NCBI GenBank assembly: GCA_036351255.1
Contig: JAZBOS010000143.1
Coordinates: 1 to 32,943, forward strand
Direction of reading: 5' to 3'
Length of the DNA: 32,943 nucleotides
From: Bacteroides sp.
GTDB lineage: Bacteria; Bacteroidota; Bacteroidia; Bacteroidales; UBA7960
This document shows positions 7,636 to 17,900 of this stretch, in pieces. The notes beneath the pieces are model-generated. The model saw only the letters and a list, made by a program, of their open reading frames with translations. It did not search any database and had not been told where the DNA came from. The stretch's first letter is position 1; every line of letters starts with the position of its first letter. Both the position numbers and the translations under genes were made by a program.

Positions 7636-8319
7636 TTATTCTTCATCCAGTTTTTCAAGGTATTCTTTATTGAGCTTTTCCAGGACATCCTGGGTAATAT
7701 CATGCTGCTCCTTGGCATATAGAATTCCACCGCCCCTCGAAAACCCCAGGATATAGTCGTAACCGTGTTCTTCGTTATAGCGGGCAAGGAAGTCAGTGAT
7801 TTTCTCAAGGAGTTCGTTATTCATTTCCACCTCTTTTTGCATGAGACGCGAAGAAAACGATTCATTTAACTGGTATAGTTCCTGCTGAACCTGCATCAAT
7901 TCCTGTTCTTTTGCCTGTGCGAGGTCCATACTGATACTACCGGCCTGAATGTCACGCTGAAATTTCTCAACCTCTGACTGAAAATTCCGCTGCCTTCTGC
8001 TTAAATCATTCTCCAGTTTAACTTGTTCCTGGTCAAATTCTTCACGCATTTTTTTGGCCAGTTCATAATTGGTCATCAAACTATCAGAACTAATGAAGGC
8101 TATACTGGCAGTACCTTGCTGAATCTCTTCGGAAAGAGCGTTGACCTCTTCTTTTACTCCCTTGTTCCTTATTCCGGCAAAATAAAGGGCATACAAAACG
8201 ATCAATCCCAAAAAAAGAACCAGATTGATTACAGTGGTATAACTAATTTTTCTTCCTGAAGGTTTCTTTTCCATCACAGGGGTTTCTTCCTGGTTCATGT
8301 TTTGATTTTCTGTTGTCAT
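7636..8319 (-). CDS. OmpH/Skp-family protein with N-terminal membrane anchor
   Basis: A 227-residue protein. It has a ~25-residue cytoplasmic tail rich in E, Q and N, one transmembrane helix at about 27-49 (TTVINLVLFLGLIVLYALYF), then a periplasmic part. That part begins with the OmpH hallmark IAFISSDSLMTNYELAKKM and continues as a long coiled coil of charged residues to about residue 165. Skp/OmpH chaperones hold unfolded outer-membrane proteins in the periplasm; they normally have a cleaved signal peptide, so the retained anchor here is notable. ATG at 8319 is chosen because a clear AGGAG ribosome-binding site lies just upstream, rare in this window. It lies between recQ and the asparaginase gene on the same strand. 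Confidence 0.85.
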   Translation of the reverse strand: MTTENQNMNQEETPVMEKKPSGRKISYTTVINLVLFLGLIVLYALYFAGIRNKGVKEEVNALSEEIQQGTASIAFISSDSLMTNYELAKKMREEFDQEQVKLENDLSRRQRNFQSEVEKFQRDIQAGSISMDLAQAKEQELMQVQQELYQLNESFSSRLMQKEVEMNNELLEKITDFLARYNEEHGYDYILGFSRGGGILYAKEQHDITQDVLEKLNKEYLEKLDEE

Positions 8320-8398
8320 CTTTTCTCCTGAATTAAAAAGGCCTGCTCGAAAGTTATTCACAGGCCAGAAAGAATTTAATAATAAACAAATGAATTTA

Positions 8399-10597
8399 TT
8401 AATTGCCCATTTCAGACATAAATCGGATGCGCATCAACCTGATTTCCTCTTCAGTATAATCATCCTCTCCAAGTTCCTGAAGAGCCAGCAGATAAGAATC
8501 AGTCTCCGCAGTCTTGAAATAGTCAAAGATCTCTTCCTGCTTGTCAATATCAATCACCTGGTTGATGTAATAACGGATATCGATCTTTGTTCCGGAAGCA
8601 ACAATGCTTTCAATCTCATGGAGCAATTCATCAAATTCTATGCCCTTGGCAAGGGCGATATCTTCAAGCGATACTTTACGGTCAATGTTTTGGATAATAT
8701 ACACTTTAAGGCCTGACTTATTGACCACAGATTTCACAACCATATCCATAGGCCGTTCAATCTCATTCTCGTCCACATAACGGGAAATAAGGTCAACAAA
8801 GGGTTTTCCAAAGCGTTCGGCTTTTCCGGAGCCCACACCGGTAATCTGTTTCAGTTCATCCAGTTTCACCGGGTACTGAATAGCCATATCTTCAAGCGAA
8901 GGATCCTGAAAGATCACAAAGGGTGGCAAATTATTTTTTCGTGCGATTTCCTTCCTTAAGTCTTTAAGCAAGGCAAAAAGGACTTTATCGGTGGCACTGG
9001 TCTTTTGCCCCATTCCTGTCAACCCATCTCCTTCAGAAGGATTATCATAATCATGGTCCTTACTCATCTTCACCGAACGGGGCTTATCCAGAAATTCTTT
9101 TCCCGCCTTGGTTACTTTCAGGGTACCGTAATCTTCAATATCTTTTTCAAGCAGTCGCTCAACGAGACTCTGCCGCATGACTGCGTACCAGAATTTCTCA
9201 TCATTATCGGCCCCTTTCCCAAACACCTCCAGTTGATGATGTTTGCAGTTCTTTATGGTTGTGCTTGCTTTTCCCATCAGAACGTTAATTACATGTTTTG
9301 GTTTGAAAAGTTGTTTAACAGCCAAAACGGCTTCTATCAGCAGGCAAATATATTCTTTTCCTTCAAACTTTTCTTTAGGATTTAAACAATTATCACAGGA
9401 CCCACAATTCTCTTCATGAAAAACCTCGCCAAAATAATTAAGTAAGGTCTTCCGCCTGCATATTGAGGACTCTGCATAGGAGACAGTTTCCATTAATAGC
9501 TGCATCCCAATTTCCTGTTCTGCAACAGGTTTACCCTTCAGAAACTTTTCCAGTTTTTGAATATCCTCATAGGCATAAAAGGCAATGCAATTCCCTTCCC
9601 CTTCATCACGGCCCGCCCGGCCAGTTTCCTGGTAATAGGCCTCAAGGCTCTTGGGCATGTCGTAGTGAATCACATACCTTACATCAGGTTTATCAATTCC
9701 CATGCCAAAGGCAATGGTAGCCACAATGACTTCAGCATCTTCCATCAGGAATTTATCCTGGTTGGTTACCCTGACAGCTGAATCCAGTCCCGCATGATAA
9801 GGCATCGCCCGGATGCCATTTACCTGCAGTGTTTCGGCCAGTTCTTCAACCTTTTTGCGACTCAGACAATAAATAATCCCCGATTTGCCCTCCTGTGCCT
9901 TTACATACCTGATTATATCTTTAATGGAGCTTTCACTTTTTGGCCGGACCTCATAATATAGGTTAGGCCGGTTGAAGGAGGATTTAAACACCCTGGCATC
10001 AACCATATTCAGGTTTTTCTGAATATCTTGCTGGACCTTCGGCGTAGCTGTTGCAGTCAGGGCAATGACCGGCACACGCTTATCCAGGGCTTGGATTATG
10101 GGCCTCAGTCGCCGGTACTCCGGCCGGAAATCATGCCCCCACTCTGAAATACAATGAGCTTCATCGACAGCAAAAAACGAAATATCAATATCCTTCAGGA
10201 ATTCGACATTCTCCTCTTTGGTAAGCGATTCAGGCGCCACATACAAAAGCTTGGTAAGACCATCTGTCAAGTCTTTCTTTACCTGTTGGATTTCTGCACG
10301 GGTCAGGGAAGAATTTAATACATGGGCAATCCCATTGTAAGAAGCAAAATTTCGGATTGCATCCACCTGGTTTTTCATGAGGGCTATGAGCGGCGAAACA
10401 ATAATGGCAGTGCCTTTGCTGATAAGCGCTGGCAGCTGGTAGCACATTGATTTACCTCCCCCGGTTGGCATGATTACAAAGGCATCACGACCCGACATTA
10501 AATGCCGGATTATTTCTTCCTGATCGCCTTTAAAAGTATCGTATCCGAATATTTCCTTTAAAAGGTTCTTTAACGATACCTCACTTTTGACTTCCAT
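8399..10597 (-). CDS. recQ: ATP-dependent DNA helicase RecQ
   Basis: A 732-residue superfamily 2 helicase that unwinds DNA 3' to 5' in recombination and fork repair. Motif 0 is YDTFKGDQEEII; Walker A is TGGGKS at 45-50; Walker B is DEAH at 145-148, followed by the aromatic-rich loop CISEWGHDFRPEY. Motif VI is YQETGRAGRDEG. The RecQ zinc site has its cysteines in CRRKTLLNYFG and ENCGSCDNC. A winged-helix RQC region follows, then an HRDC domain at about 530-605 and a C-terminal helix-turn-helix extension. Length suits the longer Bacteroidota RecQ form. It starts at ATG 10597 with no clear ribosome-binding site. The OmpH-like gene lies 79 bases downstream. Confidence 0.96.
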   Translation of the reverse strand: MEVKSEVSLKNLLKEIFGYDTFKGDQEEIIRHLMSGRDAFVIMPTGGGKSMCYQLPALISKGTAIIVSPLIALMKNQVDAIRNFASYNGIAHVLNSSLTRAEIQQVKKDLTDGLTKLLYVAPESLTKEENVEFLKDIDISFFAVDEAHCISEWGHDFRPEYRRLRPIIQALDKRVPVIALTATATPKVQQDIQKNLNMVDARVFKSSFNRPNLYYEVRPKSESSIKDIIRYVKAQEGKSGIIYCLSRKKVEELAETLQVNGIRAMPYHAGLDSAVRVTNQDKFLMEDAEVIVATIAFGMGIDKPDVRYVIHYDMPKSLEAYYQETGRAGRDEGEGNCIAFYAYEDIQKLEKFLKGKPVAEQEIGMQLLMETVSYAESSICRRKTLLNYFGEVFHEENCGSCDNCLNPKEKFEGKEYICLLIEAVLAVKQLFKPKHVINVLMGKASTTIKNCKHHQLEVFGKGADNDEKFWYAVMRQSLVERLLEKDIEDYGTLKVTKAGKEFLDKPRSVKMSKDHDYDNPSEGDGLTGMGQKTSATDKVLFALLKDLRKEIARKNNLPPFVIFQDPSLEDMAIQYPVKLDELKQITGVGSGKAERFGKPFVDLISRYVDENEIERPMDMVVKSVVNKSGLKVYIIQNIDRKVSLEDIALAKGIEFDELLHEIESIVASGTKIDIRYYINQVIDIDKQEEIFDYFKTAETDSYLLALQELGEDDYTEEEIRLMRIRFMSEMGN

Positions 10598-10775
10598 GAC
10601 GCCACAGACTAAAACATTAAGTAATTATTCAGTTTAAAATCAAAACCAAGGCTGCCGAAAACAACCGCACTAATTTTTACAGCCGCTTTAAGGTTTGCAA
10701 AAATTCACGTAGGTTTGTAGAGTAAATTTAGCACATTAAACGTTCAGTACAAAATTAATTTTCCAAAGCTTTACC

Positions 10776-11741
10776 GTGAAATCACTAGAAGAAATCAAGG
10801 ATATTGCGCTGCAGACCATCGACACGGAATTACTTGCGATAAACAACCTCAAAAATTATATTGATAATGACTTTGCCCGCGGTGTGGAAAGTATCTTACA
10901 TTGCAAGGGAAGAGTGGTTATCACGGGGATTGGCAAAAGTGCCATCATTGCCCAAAAGATCGTAGCCACCTTTAACTCCACCGGGACACCGGCCATTTTC
11001 ATGCATGCAGCCGATGCCATTCATGGTGATCTGGGCATTGTCCAGCCCGATGATGTTGTCATGTGTTTAAGCAATAGTGGGAACACCCCTGAGATCAAGA
11101 TCCTTATTCCCATGCTTCAGTCGCTCGGGGCCATGCTGATTGGAATGGTAGGCAATAATAACTCTTATCTGGCACAACAGGCTGACTTGATCATTAACAC
11201 AACTGTGGAAAAGGAAGCCACCCCTGGCAATCCGGCTCCTACCGCAAGTACGACAGCCATGTTAGTCATGGGCGATGCATTGGCAGTAGCTTTGCTTCAA
11301 TGCCGGGGATTTTCCACCAGCGATTTTGCCCGATACCATCCTGGTGGATCATTGGGCAAACAACTTTACATTAAGGTAAACAACCTGTTCCCTTCAAACG
11401 AAAAGCCCCGGGTGAACCTAGACACCCCCCTTCGTGAGGTGATCTTCGAAATCTCAGGAAAACGCCTCGGCGTCACTGCGGTGGTTGACGGTGAAAAACT
11501 GGTTGGAGTCATCACGGATGGCGACCTGCGGCGGATGCTTCAGCGAAATTCAGACCTTTCCAATGTGATGGCGCGCGATATCATGACCTCTAACCCTAAG
11601 ACCATAACCGGAGAGACCCTTGCTGTAGATGCCCTGCAACTTATGCGCAAGCATAATATTACCCAATTGCTCGTCGTTGATGATAACATCTATAAAGGTG
11701 TCGTACATTTGCACGATATTCTAAACGAAGGGATAATATAA
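10776..11741 (+). CDS. kdsD: D-arabinose 5-phosphate isomerase, KdsD/KpsF family
   Basis: A 321-residue cytoplasmic enzyme interconverting ribulose 5-phosphate and arabinose 5-phosphate, the first committed step to Kdo of the LPS core. The SIS sugar-phosphate domain spans about residues 30-170, with VVITGIGKSAIIAQKI, HAADAIHGDLGIVQPDD and LSNSGNTPEI. Two CBS domains follow at about 205-321 (GVITDGDLRRML; HNITQLLVVDD). The start is GTG at 10776; no in-frame ATG gives a family-like N-terminus. An imperfect -7 motif (TAAATTTA at 10723-10730) lies upstream. The small AhpD-like gene begins 10 bases after it and lptB follows, an LPS-biogenesis grouping. Confidence 0.95.
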   Translation: MKSLEEIKDIALQTIDTELLAINNLKNYIDNDFARGVESILHCKGRVVITGIGKSAIIAQKIVATFNSTGTPAIFMHAADAIHGDLGIVQPDDVVMCLSNSGNTPEIKILIPMLQSLGAMLIGMVGNNNSYLAQQADLIINTTVEKEATPGNPAPTASTTAMLVMGDALAVALLQCRGFSTSDFARYHPGGSLGKQLYIKVNNLFPSNEKPRVNLDTPLREVIFEISGKRLGVTAVVDGEKLVGVITDGDLRRMLQRNSDLSNVMARDIMTSNPKTITGETLAVDALQLMRKHNITQLLVVDDNIYKGVVHLHDILNEGII

Positions 11742-11751
11742 GTTTAAATCA

Positions 11752-12096
11752 ATGAGTGATCTTGTAAAGGAATTTAATGATTACCGGCAGCGAATGAATG
11801 ATAAAATCATGGACGCTGACAACCTGGTATTGAAAAGACTTTTTAATCTCGACACCAATACTTATTCAGATGGTGCAATTCCGGCAAAAACAAAGGAAAT
11901 GATTGGGCTCGCTGCCTCCATGGTGTTGCGTTGCGACGATTGCGTTAAATATCACGTGGAAAAATGCCACGAACTTGGGGTAACCCATGAAGAAGTTTTT
12001 GAAGTTTTTTCCATTGCCAACATCATTGGTGGAACCATTGTGATTCCGCACCTTCGACGCGCTGTCGAATACTGGGAGGCCCTTCAGAAGAAATAG
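11752..12096 (+). CDS. Carboxymuconolactone decarboxylase / AhpD-like protein
   Basis: A 114-residue all-helical protein of the CMD/AhpD superfamily. The redox-type motif is present: C61-x-x-C64 with H68 in RCDDCVKYHVEKC, preceded by E49. AhpD proteins use this CxxC and histidine to reduce peroxiredoxin partners; many short family members have no known substrate. It lies 10 bases after kdsD and 47 bases before lptB, so it is probably co-transcribed with both LPS genes. That placement suggests either an envelope-stress or redox role, or simple read-through; the sequence does not decide between them. Confidence 0.88.
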   Translation: MSDLVKEFNDYRQRMNDKIMDADNLVLKRLFNLDTNTYSDGAIPAKTKEMIGLAASMVLRCDDCVKYHVEKCHELGVTHEEVFEVFSIANIIGGTIVIPHLRRAVEYWEALQKK

Positions 12097-12143
12097 AATA
12101 ACGCATTCATTTTTTAGTATTACAAATTCAATATTCAATTTCT

Positions 12144-12869
12144 ATGAGGCTACACACCGATAACCTGGTAAAGAAATATAAAAAACGCGTAGTGGTGAAT
12201 CATGTCTCTGTTGAAGTCAGCAGGGGTGAAATCGTTGGTTTGCTAGGGCCCAATGGTGCAGGCAAAACAACAACTTTTTACATGATGGTTGGCCTCATCA
12301 AACCTAACGAAGGAAGAATTTTTCTTGATGATCAAGAGATAACAGACGAGCCCATGTACCGAAGGGCAAAGAAAGGCATCGGGTATTTGGCGCAGGAAGC
12401 CAGCGTATTTCGGAATTTGAGCGTTGAGGACAACATTAAGGCTGTTCTCGAATTCACCAAAATGTCCAAGGCTGACCAAAAAATACGCCTGGAAAATCTC
12501 CTGGAGGAATTCGGTCTTCAGAACATCCGTAAAAGTAAGGGGATTACGCTTTCCGGAGGAGAACGCCGACGCACCGAAATTGCACGATCCCTTGCAGTTG
12601 ACCCAAAATTTATCCTGCTCGATGAACCCTTTGCCGGGGTAGATCCCATTGCCGTGGAAGACATCCAGAATATAGTATCAAAACTTAAGGAAAAGAATAT
12701 CGGGGTTTTGATTACTGACCATAATGTTCATGAAACCCTCTCCATTACCGATCGTGCTTATCTTCTTTTTGAAGGATCTATTCTAAAGGCAGGCACATCC
12801 GAAGAACTTGCTATGGACGAAGAAGTCAGGAAAGTATACCTGGGGACCAACTTCCAGTTAAGAAGATAA
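12144..12869 (+). CDS. lptB: LPS export ABC transporter ATP-binding protein
   Basis: A 241-residue ABC ATPase that powers LPS extraction from the inner membrane by LptFG and its passage along the Lpt bridge. Walker A is GPNGAGKT at 35-42, the Q-loop is [16 protein letters not shown], the signature is [15 protein letters not shown], and Walker B with D-loop is [12 protein letters not shown]. The switch histidine is in LITDHNV. The LptB-specific features are the [11 protein letters not shown] segment and the short C-terminal end [11 protein letters not shown], which distinguish it from LivG-type ATPases. Length is typical. It ends 9 bases from the convergent ispF stop. Confidence 0.96.
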   Translation: MRLHTDNLVKKYKKRVVVNHVSVEVSRGEIVGLLGPNGAGKTTTFYMMVGLIKPNEGRIFLDDQEITDEPMYRRAKKGIGYLAQEASVFRNLSVEDNIKAVLEFTKMSKADQKIRLENLLEEFGLQNIRKSKGITLSGGERRRTEIARSLAVDPKFILLDEPFAGVDPIAVEDIQNIVSKLKEKNIGVLITDHNVHETLSITDRAYLLFEGSILKAGTSEELAMDEEVRKVYLGTNFQLRR

Positions 12870-12878
12870 TTTTTCTTT

Positions 12879-13361
12879 TCAGGACTTTTTTATCAGAAGC
12901 ACCACTGCGTATGCTTTCAGGCCTTCTTCCCGGCCAGTAAAACCCATTCCTTCGTTAGTGGTTGCCTTGATTGAAACCAATCCTTCTTCCACTTCAAGGA
13001 TTTCTGCCAGCACTTTCCGCATCTCAGGAATTAAACCGGCAATTTTTGGCTTTTCCAGGCATACGGTAGTATCCAAATTGCCTAAAGAAAACCCCTTCTC
13101 CTTTACCAATTGAAAAGTCTTTTGAAGCAGGATCTTACTGTCTATATCCTTAAAGGAAGGATCCTGATCAGGAAAATAAAATCCGATATCCCTTAATCCG
13201 GCTGCCCCCAGTAAGGCATCCATAATAGCGTGGATCAACACATCGGCATCCGAATGACCTATTCCACCTTTATGATAGGGGATTGTAATACCTCCAAGAA
13301 CCAGCGGGCGACCAACTCCCAGGCGGTGAACATCATAGCCAAATCCAACGCGAAAATCCAT
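12879..13361 (-). CDS. ispF: 2-C-methyl-D-erythritol 2,4-cyclodiphosphate synthase
   Basis: A 160-residue enzyme of the non-mevalonate isoprenoid pathway. It forms the cyclic diphosphate from CDP-methylerythritol 2-phosphate with loss of CMP. The metal ligands D10 and H12 are in GFGYDVHRLG, with a further histidine in GGIGHSDADVLIHAIMDAL. The family segments GAAGLRDIGFYFPD, KIAGLIPEMR and SIKATTNEGMGFTGREEG are all present. Length and start (ATG at 13361) are standard. It lies downstream of porV on the same strand with an 82-base gap, and converges with lptB. Confidence 0.97.
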   Translation of the reverse strand: MDFRVGFGYDVHRLGVGRPLVLGGITIPYHKGGIGHSDADVLIHAIMDALLGAAGLRDIGFYFPDQDPSFKDIDSKILLQKTFQLVKEKGFSLGNLDTTVCLEKPKIAGLIPEMRKVLAEILEVEEGLVSIKATTNEGMGFTGREEGLKAYAVVLLIKKS

Positions 13362-13443
13362 ATCCCTTTTTAAAAAAAGGTCAATGTTCTTCCGGAAAAC
13401 CCAGGGAACATGACCCGATTAATTAAAAATCCCAGGTTGGGTT

Positions 13444-14652
13444 TTATTGCCCCTGCTGAAGAGCATCAAAGTCAAAGTGCAGGGTAAAACGCAATACATT
13501 CTCAAGTGGGCTGCGCTGTGCCAAAGGAACCAGATAAGCAAAATCCAATCCAAAGACATTGTATTTTAAACCTATCCCCAATGTGACATATTTCCTGTCA
13601 CCCTTGGTTCTATGTTCGTGAAAATATCCGGCACGAATAGCAAATTGCTTGTCGTACCAGTACTCAGCCCCAGCCGAATAAGTCAATTCATTTATTTCTT
13701 CCTTGAATCCACCCGGCGCGTCTGTAAAGGACCCAAAAATACCTGCAACCACCGAACGATTCGGATCTTTCCCTGATGCAATTACATATTCCCCATCATC
13801 ACCAATAACCAGTTGTCCGGTGTCATCACGCTCATAAATGGGCGGCGTAGGGACAAGCAATTTATTTATATCCACCATCAGACTTAACTGATTGTAATCA
13901 TCCAGGATAAAAGTCAGCGAAGGTCCCATACGAAGGTTGATTGGTATGAAATTGGCATTGATCTCATCAGAATACGAGATCCTGTTTCCAATATTGGAAA
14001 TGTTAAGTCCGGCAGAAAGAATAGAAGGTGTCCGGCCGAGATCCAATTCCCGCGTATAAAAAGCAGAGACGTCAGCCGCCAGGGCCCAACCTGGTTTCGT
14101 TTCAATACTCCCCACAAATTGGCCCTGAGTCAGGTTGCTGTATATGAATCGAGTTGCAATTGCACCAGAGATGTGTTCACCGAGTTTTCGGGCATAAGCA
14201 ACATCAATGGAAAATTCATTGGGTTTAACGGGGAACAGAAACTCCCCTGCCTCATCTGTAAAATTGATCTCTCCAAGAGAAAAATAAGTCAGAGAAAAGG
14301 CCAGGGTTTGCAAATCATCCAAACGCTTAAAACCACTGAGGTAGGAGAGGTTAATGTCAGGCACCAGGGCACGCAGCCAGGGTGTATAATTCATGGCAAA
14401 CCCCATATCCTGTTCAATGAAAGCATACTTGGCCGGATTCCAGTGCATCGAATTGGCATCGGGCGAAGAGGATACCCCAGCATCACCCATAGCTCCCGCA
14501 CGCGAATCAGGTGCAATCATTAAAAAAGGTACCGCAGTCGTAATGGTATTCAACCGCTGACCCAATACGTCGGTGTATTCCTGTGCAAAAAGTCCATAAG
14601 GAGAAACCAACACCACCAAAACAAGCAATACCTTATTTATCTTATTCTTCAT
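13444..14652 (-). CDS. porV: Type IX secretion outer-membrane protein PorV (LptO)
   Basis: A 402-residue outer-membrane beta-barrel of the FadL-like PorV family. In T9SS, PorV takes cargo from the SprA/Sov translocon and delivers it to PorU for cleavage and attachment. After a signal peptide ending LFAQ comes the family-typical start TAVPFLMIAPDSRAGAMGDA and SPDANSMHWNPAKYAF. The rest is alternating beta strands ending with an aromatic strand, LRFTLHFDFD. ATG at 14652 is preferred over ATG at 14679 because it places the basic residues directly before the hydrophobic core. porU lies upstream on the same strand; porU-porV adjacency is conserved in T9SS bacteria. Confidence 0.95.
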   Translation of the reverse strand: MKNKINKVLLVLVVLVSPYGLFAQEYTDVLGQRLNTITTAVPFLMIAPDSRAGAMGDAGVSSSPDANSMHWNPAKYAFIEQDMGFAMNYTPWLRALVPDINLSYLSGFKRLDDLQTLAFSLTYFSLGEINFTDEAGEFLFPVKPNEFSIDVAYARKLGEHISGAIATRFIYSNLTQGQFVGSIETKPGWALAADVSAFYTRELDLGRTPSILSAGLNISNIGNRISYSDEINANFIPINLRMGPSLTFILDDYNQLSLMVDINKLLVPTPPIYERDDTGQLVIGDDGEYVIASGKDPNRSVVAGIFGSFTDAPGGFKEEINELTYSAGAEYWYDKQFAIRAGYFHEHRTKGDRKYVTLGIGLKYNVFGLDFAYLVPLAQRSPLENVLRFTLHFDFDALQQGQ

Positions 14653-14819
14653 GTGAAATTTGTTATTTATACCATTCATTGAGGCTTGTTGACCCTTTTT
14701 TTCTAAGATTTTAAGCCTGCATTGCTAACAATTTGTCCCGTATTCAGGGAAAACCAAAAAAATTGCAAACAACTGAATAAATTCTTCGCTTTGAAAAAGA
14801 ACGTGCTTTTTTCGGAATG

Positions 14820-14827
14820 CAAATATA
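14820..14827 (-). promoter_or_regulatory. Bacteroidota -7 promoter element upstream of porV
   Basis: The minus strand reads TATATTTG, an exact TAnnTTTG match, in the 249-base gap between porU and porV. A TTG (plus CAA at 14851-14853) lies 23 bases away and could be the -33 element. It implies that porV can be transcribed independently of porU, with a leader of roughly 160 bases. Confidence 0.45.
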
Positions 14828-14901
14828 ACGAATTAAAGCCTTCCATATTGCAATGAATTGTGAATCCCTGCCTTTTGTCATGTGTCTCCCATTTCTATCT
14901 T

Positions 14902-17900
14902 TCACCGTAATACGACAAGCTTTTGGGTCATGGTGGAAACGTTTCCATCAGGTGTCTGCAAAATCAGCCTGTAAAGGTAAATGCCATTCCCGATAGTCCT
15001 TCCTTCCTGATCTTTTCCGTCCCAGGGAATGGGAGGCGATTGATAACTGGGGGAGTTTACAGTCGTCTCAATGGTTTGCATGAGCTTGCCACTGAGGTCA
15101 AATATCTCAATAGTTACATCGAGTTCTGAAAAGGGCTGGTTATGGGTAAACTTAAATTGGGTAAAATCCCTGAAGGGATTGGGGTAATTCATCAAATTCT
15201 CCAGGGCCAGTGCTGCAGTCCGGCTGACAATGAATTCAATGGAAACCGTAGAGGGGTTATTATGAACGTCCCATGCCCTGAGCGAAAGGGTATGGCGTCC
15301 TTCCGGCAAACCATTGAAGGGATAAATCACCCTGCCTCGCTGAAAATCATCCAAATCAGCCTCGAAAAAGTTATTTAAAACCACCGGGCTTGAAGTCTCC
15401 TCGTTTAGAATCGCAACAATATCATGCCCTATTCTTCCGGTAATGTTTATTCCGCTTTCATCAAACAAGAGCGCCAGTAATAAGGGATTCTGATTGGTCG
15501 TTTCACCCGACACGAAAGTGGTATCGTTCAGAAACAATCTGATATCGGGGCCTTCCTGATCTGGATCATAATTGACCAGGCTGCCCCCAATGATAAAATC
15601 TTCGAAAAAACCATTGCCATCCTTTTCCCCATTATCAAGATAATAACTGATCCTCCCACTTCCAAAATTATACGCAATATCTTGAGGGACAATGAATGAG
15701 AAGCTGAACTGACCATCTGTCACCCTGGCTTTTCCTTTGTATAGCAAAGCATTCCGAATATTAAAATCCAGTTGTTGGCTATCGGAATCCTGACCCAGCG
15801 TGGTGTAATTCATTTTTTTATCATACACGCTGGGAAAAACCACACCGTTATATCCCGGAACCGGATTCCCTGTCTCATCCGCAATGTAGCCACTCACGGT
15901 CACCTGCTGAAAGGCCTTGATTGTATCTGCCACACTTTCGGTCACAACCTGATATTGGGGATACGCCATTTGCATGGATGGGTCGCCAAGCAATACAAAA
16001 TTACGGATACGCCAATGTTCCAGTTGTCCGCTGCTATTCACTTTTGAAAGCCTGATCAGATCCCCAAGCCGGTAATACTTCCCTTGTGGATCCAGTTCAA
16101 AAGCAACATTCATAAAGTTGCGGTTCAAGGTCAGGTTGGGACCCGACCATGCCAGGCGAGTGGTGGTAAACAATGCGGCTGCACCACCATCAGGCTTCAT
16201 AAAAATCCTTACCCCTGCCGTGACATCATCAGGATCGGGGTGATCAAAGCTTGAAAATTCACAGGTAGCCGTCATAAATACCGGCATATTGTAATAATTG
16301 TTCCAGGTGGCAATGTCTTCAAAGGTCACGATGCGTTCATGGGCCAGGCCCATGATTCCACCGTGACCAATGTAATTGATAAGTAAAGCACCCTGATTCA
16401 CCCGCTCATTAATGGCCTGGTTCACATCCGGATATCTTGCTCCTCCGGCCAGGGTAACCTGCTGATAAGCATCAAGGTAAATCTTGTCAACATTAAAAAG
16501 GGGAAATTGATCTTCCATAATCCCGGCCAGGGTTTCCGAGTCCCTGATATGCGTATTGTTATCCTGATCATCCGCAATCAAAACCACCAGATTTCTCCAG
16601 TCAGCGTAGTTGGAAACCACCCCAATATTTTGCATGTTGTCTTGTTCCGGATCCATACCAGGAATGCGCTGATCGTACCTGATGATCTTATCCACCACAG
16701 TTTTTGCCTCCTCAAGGGTTCTTACCGGCAAACGCCCGATGCCGATATCCAGACTTCCATTGGCATCCTGCCCTTCCGAATCATCAAGCAATCCATAAAA
16801 ATCATCAGTCATATACGACCGGTCAGGCTGCAGTGAGTTCTCGCTCTGAAAGGTGGGTATGGGGTTACCGCCGAATCCCTGCAAATCCCGGTTGTCAATG
16901 GTTCCGTTTCCAAACAATAACAGGTACCGTGGAATTTGGGCTTCCGTTTCCCCCCGGTCATAAAACATCTTGACAAAATTCCTTATGGCCCCAATGTCAG
17001 CAGTCCCCGAAGAAAATTCATTGTAAACATGGTCAGTGGTAACCACCGAAACGCTCAAACCGTCATGCTCGCTGCGAAAGTCTGCAAGTCGTTGTGCCTC
17101 CCCTTTCAAAAATTCCGGCACAATGATGATCATGTCAGAAGCCTGCATGGCATGCAAATTCTGATTTTCAACATGTCCTTTGAGCACGGGACGCTTAAAA
17201 GAGGTCCCATCAAAGGCAATAAATTCCCGCAAAACGCTTGCCGTTTGCCTGAATTGCAGGGTGTTCCCACTCAACCCAGTCTGCTGCTCCCTGATTTCGA
17301 ATGGATCGGTGACATCCCAAACCTTCAGCTGGTTGGTTGAGTTACCCAAATTGTATTGTGCAATATGGCCCTCGCCCATCACGTGCACATTTCTAAACGC
17401 CATCTGGGGGCCGGTGAACTGCAATAGGCGAGTCACATTTAATGCAAGGTAATTTAACCAGCCCCTTGATCCTGCAACAGGCCGGTTATATGTCAAGGTA
17501 ACCTTTATCTGATCGCCCTGTACGGGGTTAAACCACATGGAATCAACCGAAATATTAGCATGGGGTCCATTGTAGTTTGCCAGAAAGATCCTGTTCACCC
17601 CTTGGGTCATCTGGCCGTTTCCCGCCTTGGCCAAAAATGAACTGTTCTCTGTAGACCGCGCAGCAACGTATGATTTTAGCCTTGCAGGCTCATTCAATAC
17701 CAGCCCAGGAAAGTCAAAGGTGAATTCCCTGATCAGCGTGGCATCAAACACCTCACCAAACCATACCCGGCCGCTTCCAATCAGGTTATCCAGTTCTCGT
17801 TCATGATAGGCATAATCCTGGAAAGTGCTTACCGTATGGGTGGCCGTTTCAGGCAAACTGCTCTGTGAGGCAATCCTTTTTCCCACTCCCTTGTCAGTGG

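Noticed and set aside
13420..13445. Possible terminator for porV (CCCA/TGGG hairpin followed by T-rich DNA on the minus strand)
   Set aside because: The stem is only 4 base pairs and overlaps the stop codon; too weak to call.
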